The position numbers and the translations under genes are program-made. Below, in pieces: positions 16,612 to 23,002 of a DNA stretch of 32,111 bases (position 1 is its first letter; each line of letters starts with the position of its first letter). The notes under the pieces were generated by a model, which searched no databases, was not told the DNA's origin, and worked only from the letters and a program-made list of their open reading frames with translations. This DNA is from Candidatus Arcanibacter lacustris. GTDB lineage: Bacteria > Pseudomonadota > Alphaproteobacteria > Rickettsiales > Arcanibacteraceae. The stretch covers positions 1 through 32,111 of the forward strand of contig JYHA01000023.1 of assembly GCA_000970895.1 (NCBI GenBank). Reading direction: 5' to 3'.

Positions 16612-16640
16612 TTTACTGTTTGGTCAAGCTGGACTATACT
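16612..16640 (+). promoter_or_regulatory. Candidate promoter of the toxin-antitoxin pair
   Basis: A -35-like TTTACT (16612-16617), a 17-base spacer and TATACT (16635-16640, five of six). A strong Shine-Dalgarno, AAAGGAG (16662-16668), lies eight bases before the antitoxin ATG. The AT-rich leader between them is a plausible place for autoregulatory antitoxin binding, but no clean operator palindrome was found. Confidence 0.5.
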
Positions 16641-16676
16641 TAGTTTAGTTTATATTGAATTAAAGGAGTGCTTAAA

Positions 16677-16910
16677 ATGGAGTTTGTTAATATTCATCAA
16701 GCTAAAACTCATCTTTCAAAATATGTTGATAGAGTAAACAAAGGTCATGAAATTATTGTAATATGCAAAAATGGCTCACCTATTGCTCAAATGGTAGAAT
16801 ATAAAGAGCCGAAAAAAAGAAAAATCGGCTTGCTAAAAAATAAGATCAAAATGTCTAAAGATTTTGACAGCGAGCTACCTGACTATATTATCGGAGATTA
16901 TTTGCCATGA
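16677..16910 (+). CDS. Antitoxin, Phd/YefM family (77 aa)
   Basis: The N-terminal part, VNIHQAKTHLSKYVDRVNKGHEIIVICKNGSPIAQMVEY, is the Phd/YefM fold: a strand, a helix with the AKxxLSxxVxxVxxG pattern, then a beta-hairpin ending in the NGxPxAxxV motif. The remaining 35 or so residues are basic then acidic (DFDSELPDYI) and would wrap and block the toxin. I start it at the ATG at 16677 rather than the GTG at 16668, because AAAGGAG overlaps that GTG and is well spaced for the ATG. The last four bases overlap the toxin start (ATGA), the classic TA arrangement. The product should bind its own promoter. Confidence 0.88.
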   Translation: MEFVNIHQAKTHLSKYVDRVNKGHEIIVICKNGSPIAQMVEYKEPKKRKIGLLKNKIKMSKDFDSELPDYIIGDYLP

Positions 16911-17266
16911 AATATTTGTTAGATACTTGCGTCTTGTTATGGGCTTTAGAAGGCAATGATAGGAAGTTAGGTAAATTTACTACAATCATCAATGATGTTA
17001 AAAATGTTGTTTTTGTTAGTATTGCAAGTTACTGGGAGATTATGATAAAAAAGTCTATTGGTAAAATTGAAATAGATGGTGACCTGTTTCTTGCGGTAAA
17101 TGATTCTGGTTTTTTGTGGATAGATATAAAAATTGCTCATATTGATTATATAAATAAGCTACCTTTGATACATCACGACCCTTTTGATAGATTGCTCTTA
17201 GCTCAATCTCGCACTGAAGGTTTAAAAATCCTCACTAGAGATGAAAAAATTTTAAAATATGGATAA
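16907..17266 (+). CDS. vapC: PIN-domain toxin, VapC-like ribonuclease (119 aa)
   Basis: A complete PIN domain: MKYLLDTCVLLWALEG opens the fold with the first metal-binding Asp (D6), E44 lies in YWEIMIKKS, D94 in HHDPFDRLLLAQ and D112 in LTRDEKI. All four acidic residues needed for metal-dependent RNA cleavage are present, so the toxin looks intact. The order of strand and helix motifs, including GKI before the F-rich middle, is that of PIN toxins paired with Phd-type antitoxins. Its ATG overlaps the antitoxin stop by four bases, so its synthesis is coupled. The pair sits between two housekeeping genes (tgt and thrS) with its own promoter, which suggests insertion as a cassette. The RNA target cannot be read from sequence. 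Confidence 0.9.
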   Translation: MKYLLDTCVLLWALEGNDRKLGKFTTIINDVKNVVFVSIASYWEIMIKKSIGKIEIDGDLFLAVNDSGFLWIDIKIAHIDYINKLPLIHHDPFDRLLLAQSRTEGLKILTRDEKILKYG

Positions 17267-17282
17267 AAATCATCCCGTTATC

Positions 17283-17311
17283 TTGACTAACATTTTAACA
17301 TAAAATATAGT
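17283..17311 (+). promoter_or_regulatory. Candidate sigma-70 promoter of thrS-infC
   Basis: TTGACT (17283-17288), a 17-base spacer and TATAGT (17306-17311), each five of six consensus bases. It lies about 50 bases before the thrS ATG (17363) and starts 17 bases after the toxin stop, so thrS need not depend on the TA promoter. No Shine-Dalgarno is evident at the thrS start, only an A-rich leader. Confidence 0.6.
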
Positions 17312-17362
17312 CATAAGAATTGCAATGTATAGTGTAGAGTAAATTTAAAAAAGTTTTAAAAA

Positions 17363-19270
17363 ATGATAAATATAATTTTTCCTGATGGAAATGCTAAAGA
17401 ATTTGAAAATAATGTAACTGGTTTTGATATAGCCTCAAGCATCAGTATAAGTTTGGCTAAAATTGCTCTGGCGATTGAAGTGGATGGTGAGTTGAAGGAC
17501 TTAAATATTCCAATCACTAAGGATGCGAAAATCAGAATCATCACGCCTAAAGATCCTGAAGGGTTGGAAATCATCCGTCATGATGCAGCCCATATAATGG
17601 CAGAGGCGGTAAAGGAACTATATCCAGATGTGCAAGTGACTATTGGACCTGCTATTGAGAATGGTTTCTATTATGACTTTGCTAGAAATGAGCCTTTTAC
17701 TCCTGATGATTTACTTATAATCGAAGCAAAAATGAGAGAGATTTCTAAACGTGATGAGAAGATTGTGCGCGAGGAATGGGATCGTGATGAAGCGGTAGCA
17801 TTCTTTAAAAAAATCAATGAACATTATAAGGCTGAGTTAATTGAAGCTATTCCTGCGGGGCAGGTAATTAGTCTTTATCGTCAGGGTGAGTTTATAGATC
17901 TTTGTCGTGGGCCTCATGCTCCTTCTACTAGCAAAATCAAAGCATTTAAATTGATGAAACTTGCTGGTGCCTACTGGAGAGGTGATAGTAAAAATCAGAT
18001 GTTACAGAGAATTTATGGAACAGCCTGGGCAGATGAGAAGCAATTACAAGATTATCTAACCATGATCGAAGAAGCTGAAAAGCGCGATCATAGAAAAATT
18101 GGTAAGGAATTAAATCTATTCCACTTGCAAGAAGAAGCTCCAGGTATGGTTTTCTGGCATGAACAAGGATGGACATTGTATCGCATTATCGAAGATTATA
18201 TTAGGGGAAAACTACAGAAAAATAACTATATTGAAGTTAAAACTCCTGTTTTAGTTGATAGAAGTTTGTGGGAAAAATCTGGTCACTGGGAGAAATTTAG
18301 AGAACATATTTTTACCTCAGAGTCAGAAGAAAAAGTAATGGCTTTAAAGCCGATGAATTGTCCTTGTCACGTGCAGATATTTAACTATGGGTTGAAGAGT
18401 TATCGTGATTTGCCACTTCGTATGGCTGAATTTGGTAGTTGCCACCGTAATGAAAGTTCTGGGTCTCTACATGGTCTTTTGAGAGTTCGTGGTTTTGTTC
18501 AAGATGACGCACATATTTTCTGTAGTGAAGATATGATTACTTCTGAGACTGTGGCTTTTTGTAAATTACTCAAAGAAGTTTATCATGATTTTGGTTTTGA
18601 TGACTTTCAAGTTAAATTCTCAGATCGTCCAGACGTTAGGGCTGGTACTGATGAGACTTGGGATAAGGCTGAGAATTCACTAAAAGAGGCAGTGATTGCA
18701 GCTGGTCATGAATTTGTGCTAAATAAAGGTGAGGGTGCTTTTTACGGACCAAAATTAGAATTTGTGCTTAAAGATGCAATTGGTAGAGATTGGCAGCTTG
18801 GGACCTTGCAAGTTGATTTCATTTTACCAGAGAGGTTAGATGCAAGTTATATTGGATCTGATGGGCATAAACATCGCCCGGTGATGTTGCATAGAGCGAT
18901 TATTGGTACATTCGAGAGATTTATAGGCGTGTTAATTGAGCAACATGCAGGGAAATTTCCATTATGGCTATCTCCTTCTCAATTCGTTGTTTTAACTATT
19001 ACTAGTGATGGTGATGAATATGCTGCGTCAGTTTGTAAGGCTTTAAGTGATGTTGGAATGCGTGGAACGCTTGACATATCTTCTGAAAAGGTTAATTATA
19101 AGATACGTAAATATTCACTGTTAAAAGTACCAGTGATTTTAGTGGTTGGAAAACAAGAAATGCAAGATAATAGTGTTTCTGTTAGAAGACTCGGTTCGGA
19201 CGAGCAAGTGGTGATTTCTTTAGAACAATTGCTAAAGGATCTACATACAGAAGCAAAAGTCCCTTGTTAA
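17363..19270 (+). CDS. thrS: Threonyl-tRNA synthetase (635 aa)
   Basis: Charges tRNA-Thr. Domains in order: TGS (residues 1-60), the N2 editing domain with RHDAAHIMAEA (HxxxH type, about 73-83) and DLCRGPHAPST (editing Cys, about 178), the class II catalytic core with the zinc-binding Cys in MNCPCHVQIF (about 330), motif 2 FGSCHRNESSG and VRGFVQDDAHIFC, and the later motif 3 (HRPVMLHRAIIGTFERF). A C-terminal anticodon-binding domain begins near PLWLSPSQFVVL. Full length and all key residues are present. infC follows closely, as in many bacteria where thrS and infC are neighbours. A cognate tRNA-Thr (UGU) gene is at 27056. Confidence 0.96.
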   Translation: MINIIFPDGNAKEFENNVTGFDIASSISISLAKIALAIEVDGELKDLNIPITKDAKIRIITPKDPEGLEIIRHDAAHIMAEAVKELYPDVQVTIGPAIENGFYYDFARNEPFTPDDLLIIEAKMREISKRDEKIVREEWDRDEAVAFFKKINEHYKAELIEAIPAGQVISLYRQGEFIDLCRGPHAPSTSKIKAFKLMKLAGAYWRGDSKNQMLQRIYGTAWADEKQLQDYLTMIEEAEKRDHRKIGKELNLFHLQEEAPGMVFWHEQGWTLYRIIEDYIRGKLQKNNYIEVKTPVLVDRSLWEKSGHWEKFREHIFTSESEEKVMALKPMNCPCHVQIFNYGLKSYRDLPLRMAEFGSCHRNESSGSLHGLLRVRGFVQDDAHIFCSEDMITSETVAFCKLLKEVYHDFGFDDFQVKFSDRPDVRAGTDETWDKAENSLKEAVIAAGHEFVLNKGEGAFYGPKLEFVLKDAIGRDWQLGTLQVDFILPERLDASYIGSDGHKHRPVMLHRAIIGTFERFIGVLIEQHAGKFPLWLSPSQFVVLTITSDGDEYAASVCKALSDVGMRGTLDISSEKVNYKIRKYSLLKVPVILVVGKQEMQDNSVSVRRLGSDEQVVISLEQLLKDLHTEAKVPC

Positions 19271-19294
19271 TTATATAAGTAATGGAGTAAGTAC

Positions 19295-19822
19295 ATAAGT
19301 AATCCACCTAATAAATCGAATAACTTTCCTAAGGCAAATAAAGACATCACCGCTCCAAATGTGAGGTTGGTTGATGTTGATGGCACTATGATTGGTATCG
19401 TATCATTGGAAGTAGCTGTAAAAATGGCTGCTGAAAAAACTCTTGATCTAGTTGAAATTTCACCACAAGGGGATCCTCCTGTGTGTAAGATCCTGGATTT
19501 TGGTAAGTTCAAATATGAAGCTAAGAAAAAAGCTAATGAAGCTCGTAAAAAACAAAAAGTTGTAGAGCTGAAGGAAATTAAGCTTAGACCAAATATTGGG
19601 CAAAATGATTATGATGTTAAAGTTAGAAGTATTGTCAAATTCATAGGAGAGGGCGATAAGGTAAAAGTTACTTTAAGATTTAAGGGTAGAGAAATGGCTC
19701 ACCAGGAAATCGGTATGAACTTACTTATACGTCTACAGAATGATTTGGTGGATGTAGTCAAGGTTGAACTTTCCCCAAGACTGGAAGGAAAGCAAATGCT
19801 GATGATTTTGGTTGGTAAGTAA
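19295..19822 (+). CDS. infC: Translation initiation factor IF-3, probable ATA start (175 aa)
   Basis: IF-3 binds the 30S subunit, prevents premature subunit joining and checks the start codon. The N-domain (APNVRLVDVDGTMIGIVSLEVAVKMA) and linker (Lys-rich EAKKKANEARKKQK) are followed by the C-domain with KEIKLRPNIGQNDYDVKVR and TLRFKGREMAH. The first standard start in frame, GTG 19361, lies inside the N-domain and would remove conserved residues. An ATA at 19295, seven bases after GGAG (19284-19287), opens the frame just after thrS and gives a normal length of 175 residues (SNPPNKSNNFPKANKDIT as the flexible N-tail). infC is well known for rare start codons (AUU in E. coli) that let IF-3 repress itself, so ATA fits this biology. 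No rpmI or rplT follows. Confidence 0.9.
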   Translation: MSNPPNKSNNFPKANKDITAPNVRLVDVDGTMIGIVSLEVAVKMAAEKTLDLVEISPQGDPPVCKILDFGKFKYEAKKKANEARKKQKVVELKEIKLRPNIGQNDYDVKVRSIVKFIGEGDKVKVTLRFKGREMAHQEIGMNLLIRLQNDLVDVVKVELSPRLEGKQMLMILVGK

Positions 19823-19876
19823 TTAAGGCTCCATACTGACTTGATAATAATCTAATGCATTCTGCAGGGAGGTAAA

Positions 19877-20020
19877 GTCATACTGGAGTAATTTATCCCA
19901 AAGGGATAAATTACGATAGGATCCACAAAATTTCTACAAAAAACAAATATGTTAAAATATTCAAGATGGATCCTATCACTCGCTTTGTCTTTTCAAGACA
20001 AAGCATCGTTCCAGGACGAC
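19877..20020. repeat. Cloverleaf-like palindromic repeat, family 1, copy B
   Basis: It has the same layout as copy A. The outer arms GTCATACTGGAG (19877) and TTCCAGGACGAC (20009-20020) pair imperfectly. The inner arms are 19889-19899 with 19903-19913 (TAATTTATCCC, 11 bp), 19915-19925 with 19967-19977 (GATAGGATCCA, 41-base loop) and 19982-19991 with 19995-20004 (GCTTTGTCTT, 10 bp). The two flanking arms differ in sequence from those of copy A yet pair fully. It lies in the 284-base gap between infC and the M15 peptidase gene. Confidence 0.8.
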
Positions 20021-20056
20021 AACTGGGGGAATTGCTTGTCATTAAAACTTGACCTC

Positions 20057-20078
20057 TTTCTTATCGTGAATTGACTTA
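20057..20078. repeat. Dispersed repeat family 2, partial copy
   Basis: TTTCTTATCGTGAATTGACT plus two bases, a diverged version of the TTTCTTATCCCGAATTGACG core at 3481. It ends about 28 bases before the peptidase start, so it may be part of that gene's leader. Confidence 0.35.
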
Positions 20079-20106
20079 TTCCATAAATCTATAAGGAATT
20101 TCACCA

Positions 20107-20790
20107 ATGTTTAAAAAAATTATTTTGATGAGTTTATTGATGAGCTTACCTTCACATGCTTCTGCAAATACTAAAAAAGATCCTATATTCTCTATATCAG
20201 CAATACCAAATCATATTACAGAAGATATGGTCCAAAAAAATATCTGGAATGAAAAATGCCCTGTAGGTATTAAAAGATTAAAATTATTAAATCTTTCTTA
20301 TTATGATTTTGAGGGAAATCACCATCAAGATGGGAAGATGATCATAATTGATGCAATGGCAGAAAAAGTTTTAGCGGTTTTTAAAGAGCTACATAAGCGA
20401 AAATTTCCAATAGCAAAAATCAAACTGATAAACGACTATAATGGAGATGACGAATTATCTATGATTGATAATAATACGAGTGCTTTTATCTGTAGAGAAG
20501 TAACTGGTGGTGGTCGAATATCCCTACATTCTTATGGGGTGGCTATTGACGTTAATCCTGTGCAAAATCCTTATATTTCAATTAATAACCTAGTAACTAA
20601 GGTTTCGCCTAAAGAAGGTGCTAACTATATTAACCGTACTAATATTAGAGCTGGTATGGTTGAGCCAGTTGTGGATGTTTTTACCAATAATGGTTTTAGT
20701 ATTTGGGGAGGAACTTGGAATGATCCGGTAGATTGGATGCATTTTCAGCTGACTCGAGCAGAAGCAGAAAATTTGTCTGACTATAAATGA
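20107..20790 (+). CDS. Exported M15-family peptidase (D-Ala-D-Ala carboxypeptidase/endopeptidase-like, 227 aa)
   Basis: A periplasmic zinc peptidase that probably trims peptidoglycan peptides. It begins with a signal peptide (MFKKIILMSLLMSLPSHASA, cleavage near residue 20). The zinc-site motifs are SLHSYGVAIDVNP (His and Asp ligands, about residues 140-152) and DWMHFQ (second His ligand, about 210), the HxxxxxxD...WMHF arrangement of the M15/VanY group. GGRISLHSYG and GGTWNDPVDWMHF are typical of the M15C-like branch. AAGGAA lies about ten bases before the ATG. It stands alone between two repeat elements. Whether it acts as a D,D-carboxypeptidase or as an L-Ala-D-Glu type endopeptidase cannot be decided from sequence. 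With two PBPs and MreBC it supports an active cell wall. Confidence 0.85.
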   Translation: MFKKIILMSLLMSLPSHASANTKKDPIFSISAIPNHITEDMVQKNIWNEKCPVGIKRLKLLNLSYYDFEGNHHQDGKMIIIDAMAEKVLAVFKELHKRKFPIAKIKLINDYNGDDELSMIDNNTSAFICREVTGGGRISLHSYGVAIDVNPVQNPYISINNLVTKVSPKEGANYINRTNIRAGMVEPVVDVFTNNGFSIWGGTWNDPVDWMHFQLTRAEAENLSDYK

Positions 20791-20813
20791 TTATACTACT
20801 ATCATCTTTGGAT

Positions 20814-20856
20814 GACAGTCGGGGGAAGATCTCTTTCTTATCCCGAACTCAGGTAA
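20814..20856. repeat. Dispersed repeat family 2, copy 2
   Basis: ACAGTCGGGGGAAGATCTCT followed by TTCTTATCCCGAACTCAGG and TAAT. It aligns with 3461-3504 (AGTCAGCGGGGGG, variable piece, TTTCTTATCCCGAATTGACG, TAAT). Its right end runs straight into the surviving half of repeat copy C. Confidence 0.5.
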
Positions 20857-20940
20857 TATGTTAAAATATTTAAAATGGATCCTATTTATTTATCTTTAAA
20901 AAGACAAATAAATCTCCAGGATGACGAAAACCTCTTTTTT
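20853..20940. repeat. Palindromic repeat family 1, copy C, right half only
   Basis: From TAATATGTTAAAATATT onward it matches the right half of copy B, through the ATGGATCCTAT arm. It then forms an arm of 20884-20896 with 20901-20913 (one mismatch) and ends CTCCAGGATGACG and a T-run. The left half, including the partner of GGATCCTAT, is missing and replaced by repeat family 2. It lies between two convergent genes, where the arm plus T-run may help end transcription. Confidence 0.7.
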
Positions 20941-20960
20941 TGGGCAAAATAACCTTACTA

Positions 20961-22808
20961 TTAGCCGTGGATCGTTTCATTGAATTTTAAATATAACTCA
21001 CCCAAAGCAGAACATACCATCCCTGCGTAAGCAACTTCAGGACAAGTGTAAAGTAGCGAAGCAGAGGATCCTGTAATTACTCCAGTCATCTTATCATTGC
21101 TTTCTGTTGTGGCTGCTAAAATAAACCCTGGTATCAGAGCAGCAGCTGCTGCTACGATTTTATTGTTATCGTAATTTGGCTGGTCTAATGCTATATATTT
21201 CATCACATATAAACTAGCAGCAGATGCTAATAAGCCCACTATTCCGGCACCTAAAAAATCATTATTTAGTATATTAGGTAGTGCTTGGGCTCCGGTTGCA
21301 ATAGCAAGTCCTGTCATTCCTATTTTAGTGTCAGTCTCAACTTGAGAATATGCTAAAGAAAAACCAGCCATTAAAGAGTTTGAATAAAATCCCATACAAA
21401 TAATAGGAGATAAAAATATCAAGGCTGTAGTATAATCAGTATGAGGTGTAATATTTTCTATTGCAATGGTTTGGGTATTGTCGCCTATAATAAAAGGAGG
21501 TAGTATTCCAGAAAATGCTAGTGCGTTATATCCTGCCATCATTGCTATTGAGGTTGCTGGTTTTGCCATAGAAAAGATAAAATAAGCAGGTGTAGTAATA
21601 AATGAAAAGATCTTTCCTTGAGTTGTGTCTTGATTTAATAAACCAAGATTTTTTATAGCTAATAAACTTGCGGTGAAGGATATATATGAAATAACTGAAT
21701 TATGGATAAATTCTAACGGAAAATGTATTTTATCAACAATTTCTTTTGCCATATTAGTTCTTGGTGAGCATTCATAAAAATTACAATATGTTTCTTGGGC
21801 AATAGTTAATGCAGAAAAAGCAGCATATTTAGGATCAACCATAACAAGTGGGATCGATAATCCTAAGTTTTTACCTGAAAATTCATGATCATTGCCTGCT
21901 AATTTATTTAACAAATTAGGTAGAACAATGCCCATGGCAACTGCAGCTAAAGGATGATCAAAGTATAATTTTGCCTGTTTAGATAATATAGTTGGTAATA
22001 AATATTTTGTAGATAATAATGTAATTTCAGATACTGAAAAACCCCTTATAACTTCTGTCATAAATTCATTCGATGGATAAGTGATATTCAGTTTTTCTGT
22101 AATAAATTTCTTGATAATATTGCTATTTTTATCGCATTGATAATTGTTGCAATAAATTTCTTCCAATAGGCCTGCTAAAGATATGATACTATAGGCTGGA
22201 TTAATAAGAGATAATGCAATCCCTGATCCAAAATACGCTCCTGCAGTATCATGATCATTGCGAGTTGGTAAAAAAGTTGACATTGCACCTGCAACAAACA
22301 TTGCTAGTTGGTTTTGAGCAGGAAGCTGACCATATGATGATAATAAATATCTTGTGCCCAATATAGATAAACCAGAATAAACTGTAGATATTATGGAAGC
22401 TTCTAAAAATTCACTAGTAACAGGTAGTTCAATTTTTTTGACAAAACGAGTAACTATATTGCCATCATTGCCACAATCATAATTATTGCAATATACTTCA
22501 TGTGCTATAGTAGGAATAGAGGTTAGTCCGTATAATGGATTGACAAAAGTTAACAATCCGCTTAAACCAAAATTAGACCCTGCAAGCTTGTGATCATTTC
22601 CCAATAATCCATATATAAAACTCGGCATCGAGGCTGCAGCTACCACTAGTGGATTAGTACCTAATTTCTTGTCATAGATCTGTACTATATATTTAGTAGT
22701 AAAAAAAGATGCTGCTCCGCTTGCAAAACCAATTGCTGCATTTTCCATAAAGCTTCTAGTAACTGGGAGATTGAGATTTGCTAAACTATCCCTTAGTAAA
22801 TTTGACAT
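20961..22808 (-). CDS. Unrecognised membrane-associated protein with four internal repeats (615 aa)
   Basis: I do not recognise this family. The sequence is an internal repeat of roughly 115 residues. Units begin near residues 14, 128, 243 and 363 with a motif like LPVTxxFxExxIxxxxSxxSxLxTKYLL, and each of the first three continues to a strongly conserved end: NDH at 71, 184 and 306, a Gly-rich stretch, Pro at 91, 204 and 326, and YCNNYDC, YCNNYQC and YCNFYEC at 106, 219 and 341. The C-terminal part (about 480-615) repeats the theme in a degenerate form (ESNDKMTGVITG, then GELYLKFNE) without cysteines. Hydrophobic helices alternate with short polar loops and there is no cleavable signal peptide, so an integral membrane or membrane-inserting protein is likely. 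The paired cysteines (C-x5-C) suggest disulfides or metal binding. It is transcribed alone, divergent from mutL. No function is assigned. Confidence 0.8.
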   Translation of the reverse strand: MSNLLRDSLANLNLPVTRSFMENAAIGFASGAASFFTTKYIVQIYDKKLGTNPLVVAAASMPSFIYGLLGNDHKLAGSNFGLSGLLTFVNPLYGLTSIPTIAHEVYCNNYDCGNDGNIVTRFVKKIELPVTSEFLEASIISTVYSGLSILGTRYLLSSYGQLPAQNQLAMFVAGAMSTFLPTRNDHDTAGAYFGSGIALSLINPAYSIISLAGLLEEIYCNNYQCDKNSNIIKKFITEKLNITYPSNEFMTEVIRGFSVSEITLLSTKYLLPTILSKQAKLYFDHPLAAVAMGIVLPNLLNKLAGNDHEFSGKNLGLSIPLVMVDPKYAAFSALTIAQETYCNFYECSPRTNMAKEIVDKIHFPLEFIHNSVISYISFTASLLAIKNLGLLNQDTTQGKIFSFITTPAYFIFSMAKPATSIAMMAGYNALAFSGILPPFIIGDNTQTIAIENITPHTDYTTALIFLSPIICMGFYSNSLMAGFSLAYSQVETDTKIGMTGLAIATGAQALPNILNNDFLGAGIVGLLASAASLYVMKYIALDQPNYDNNKIVAAAAALIPGFILAATTESNDKMTGVITGSSASLLYTCPEVAYAGMVCSALGELYLKFNETIHG

Positions 22809-22835
22809 ATTGCTACCATGATATTAAATTATGAT

Positions 22836-22859
22836 TATTACATTTCCATAAATGTAATA
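22836..22859. promoter_or_regulatory. Perfect inverted repeat in the divergent 615-aa gene/mutL gap
   Basis: TATTACATTT (22836-22845) and AAATGTAATA (22850-22859) pair perfectly around CCAT. The site is 28 bases upstream of the minus-strand start at 22808 and far from mutL (23003), so it would lie in the leader or promoter of the 615-residue gene. Either an operator for a dimeric regulator or a leader hairpin is possible. Confidence 0.5.
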
Positions 22860-23002
22860 TTAATTGATTTGGTAACTAAATTCAAATAGTTATTTTCTAT
22901 CAAAAAATACTATTTTCATATTATCTATCTTTATTTATTTAACAAAATAGTTTATAAAGAGAAATTCGATCATCTCCTTAAATCAACAAAGCTTGTAAAA
23001 TC

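Noticed and set aside
16668..16676. Antitoxin start at GTG 16668
   Set aside because: The GTG overlaps the strong Shine-Dalgarno that is correctly spaced for ATG 16677.
19361..19822. infC starting at the GTG at 19361
   Set aside because: That start would cut off conserved N-domain residues and has no Shine-Dalgarno, while GGAG plus ATA upstream gives the normal IF-3 length.
11439..20940. CRISPR array or insertion-sequence ends
   Set aside because: The repeats are few, dispersed, palindromic and not regularly spaced; no transposase, cas gene or target duplication is visible.
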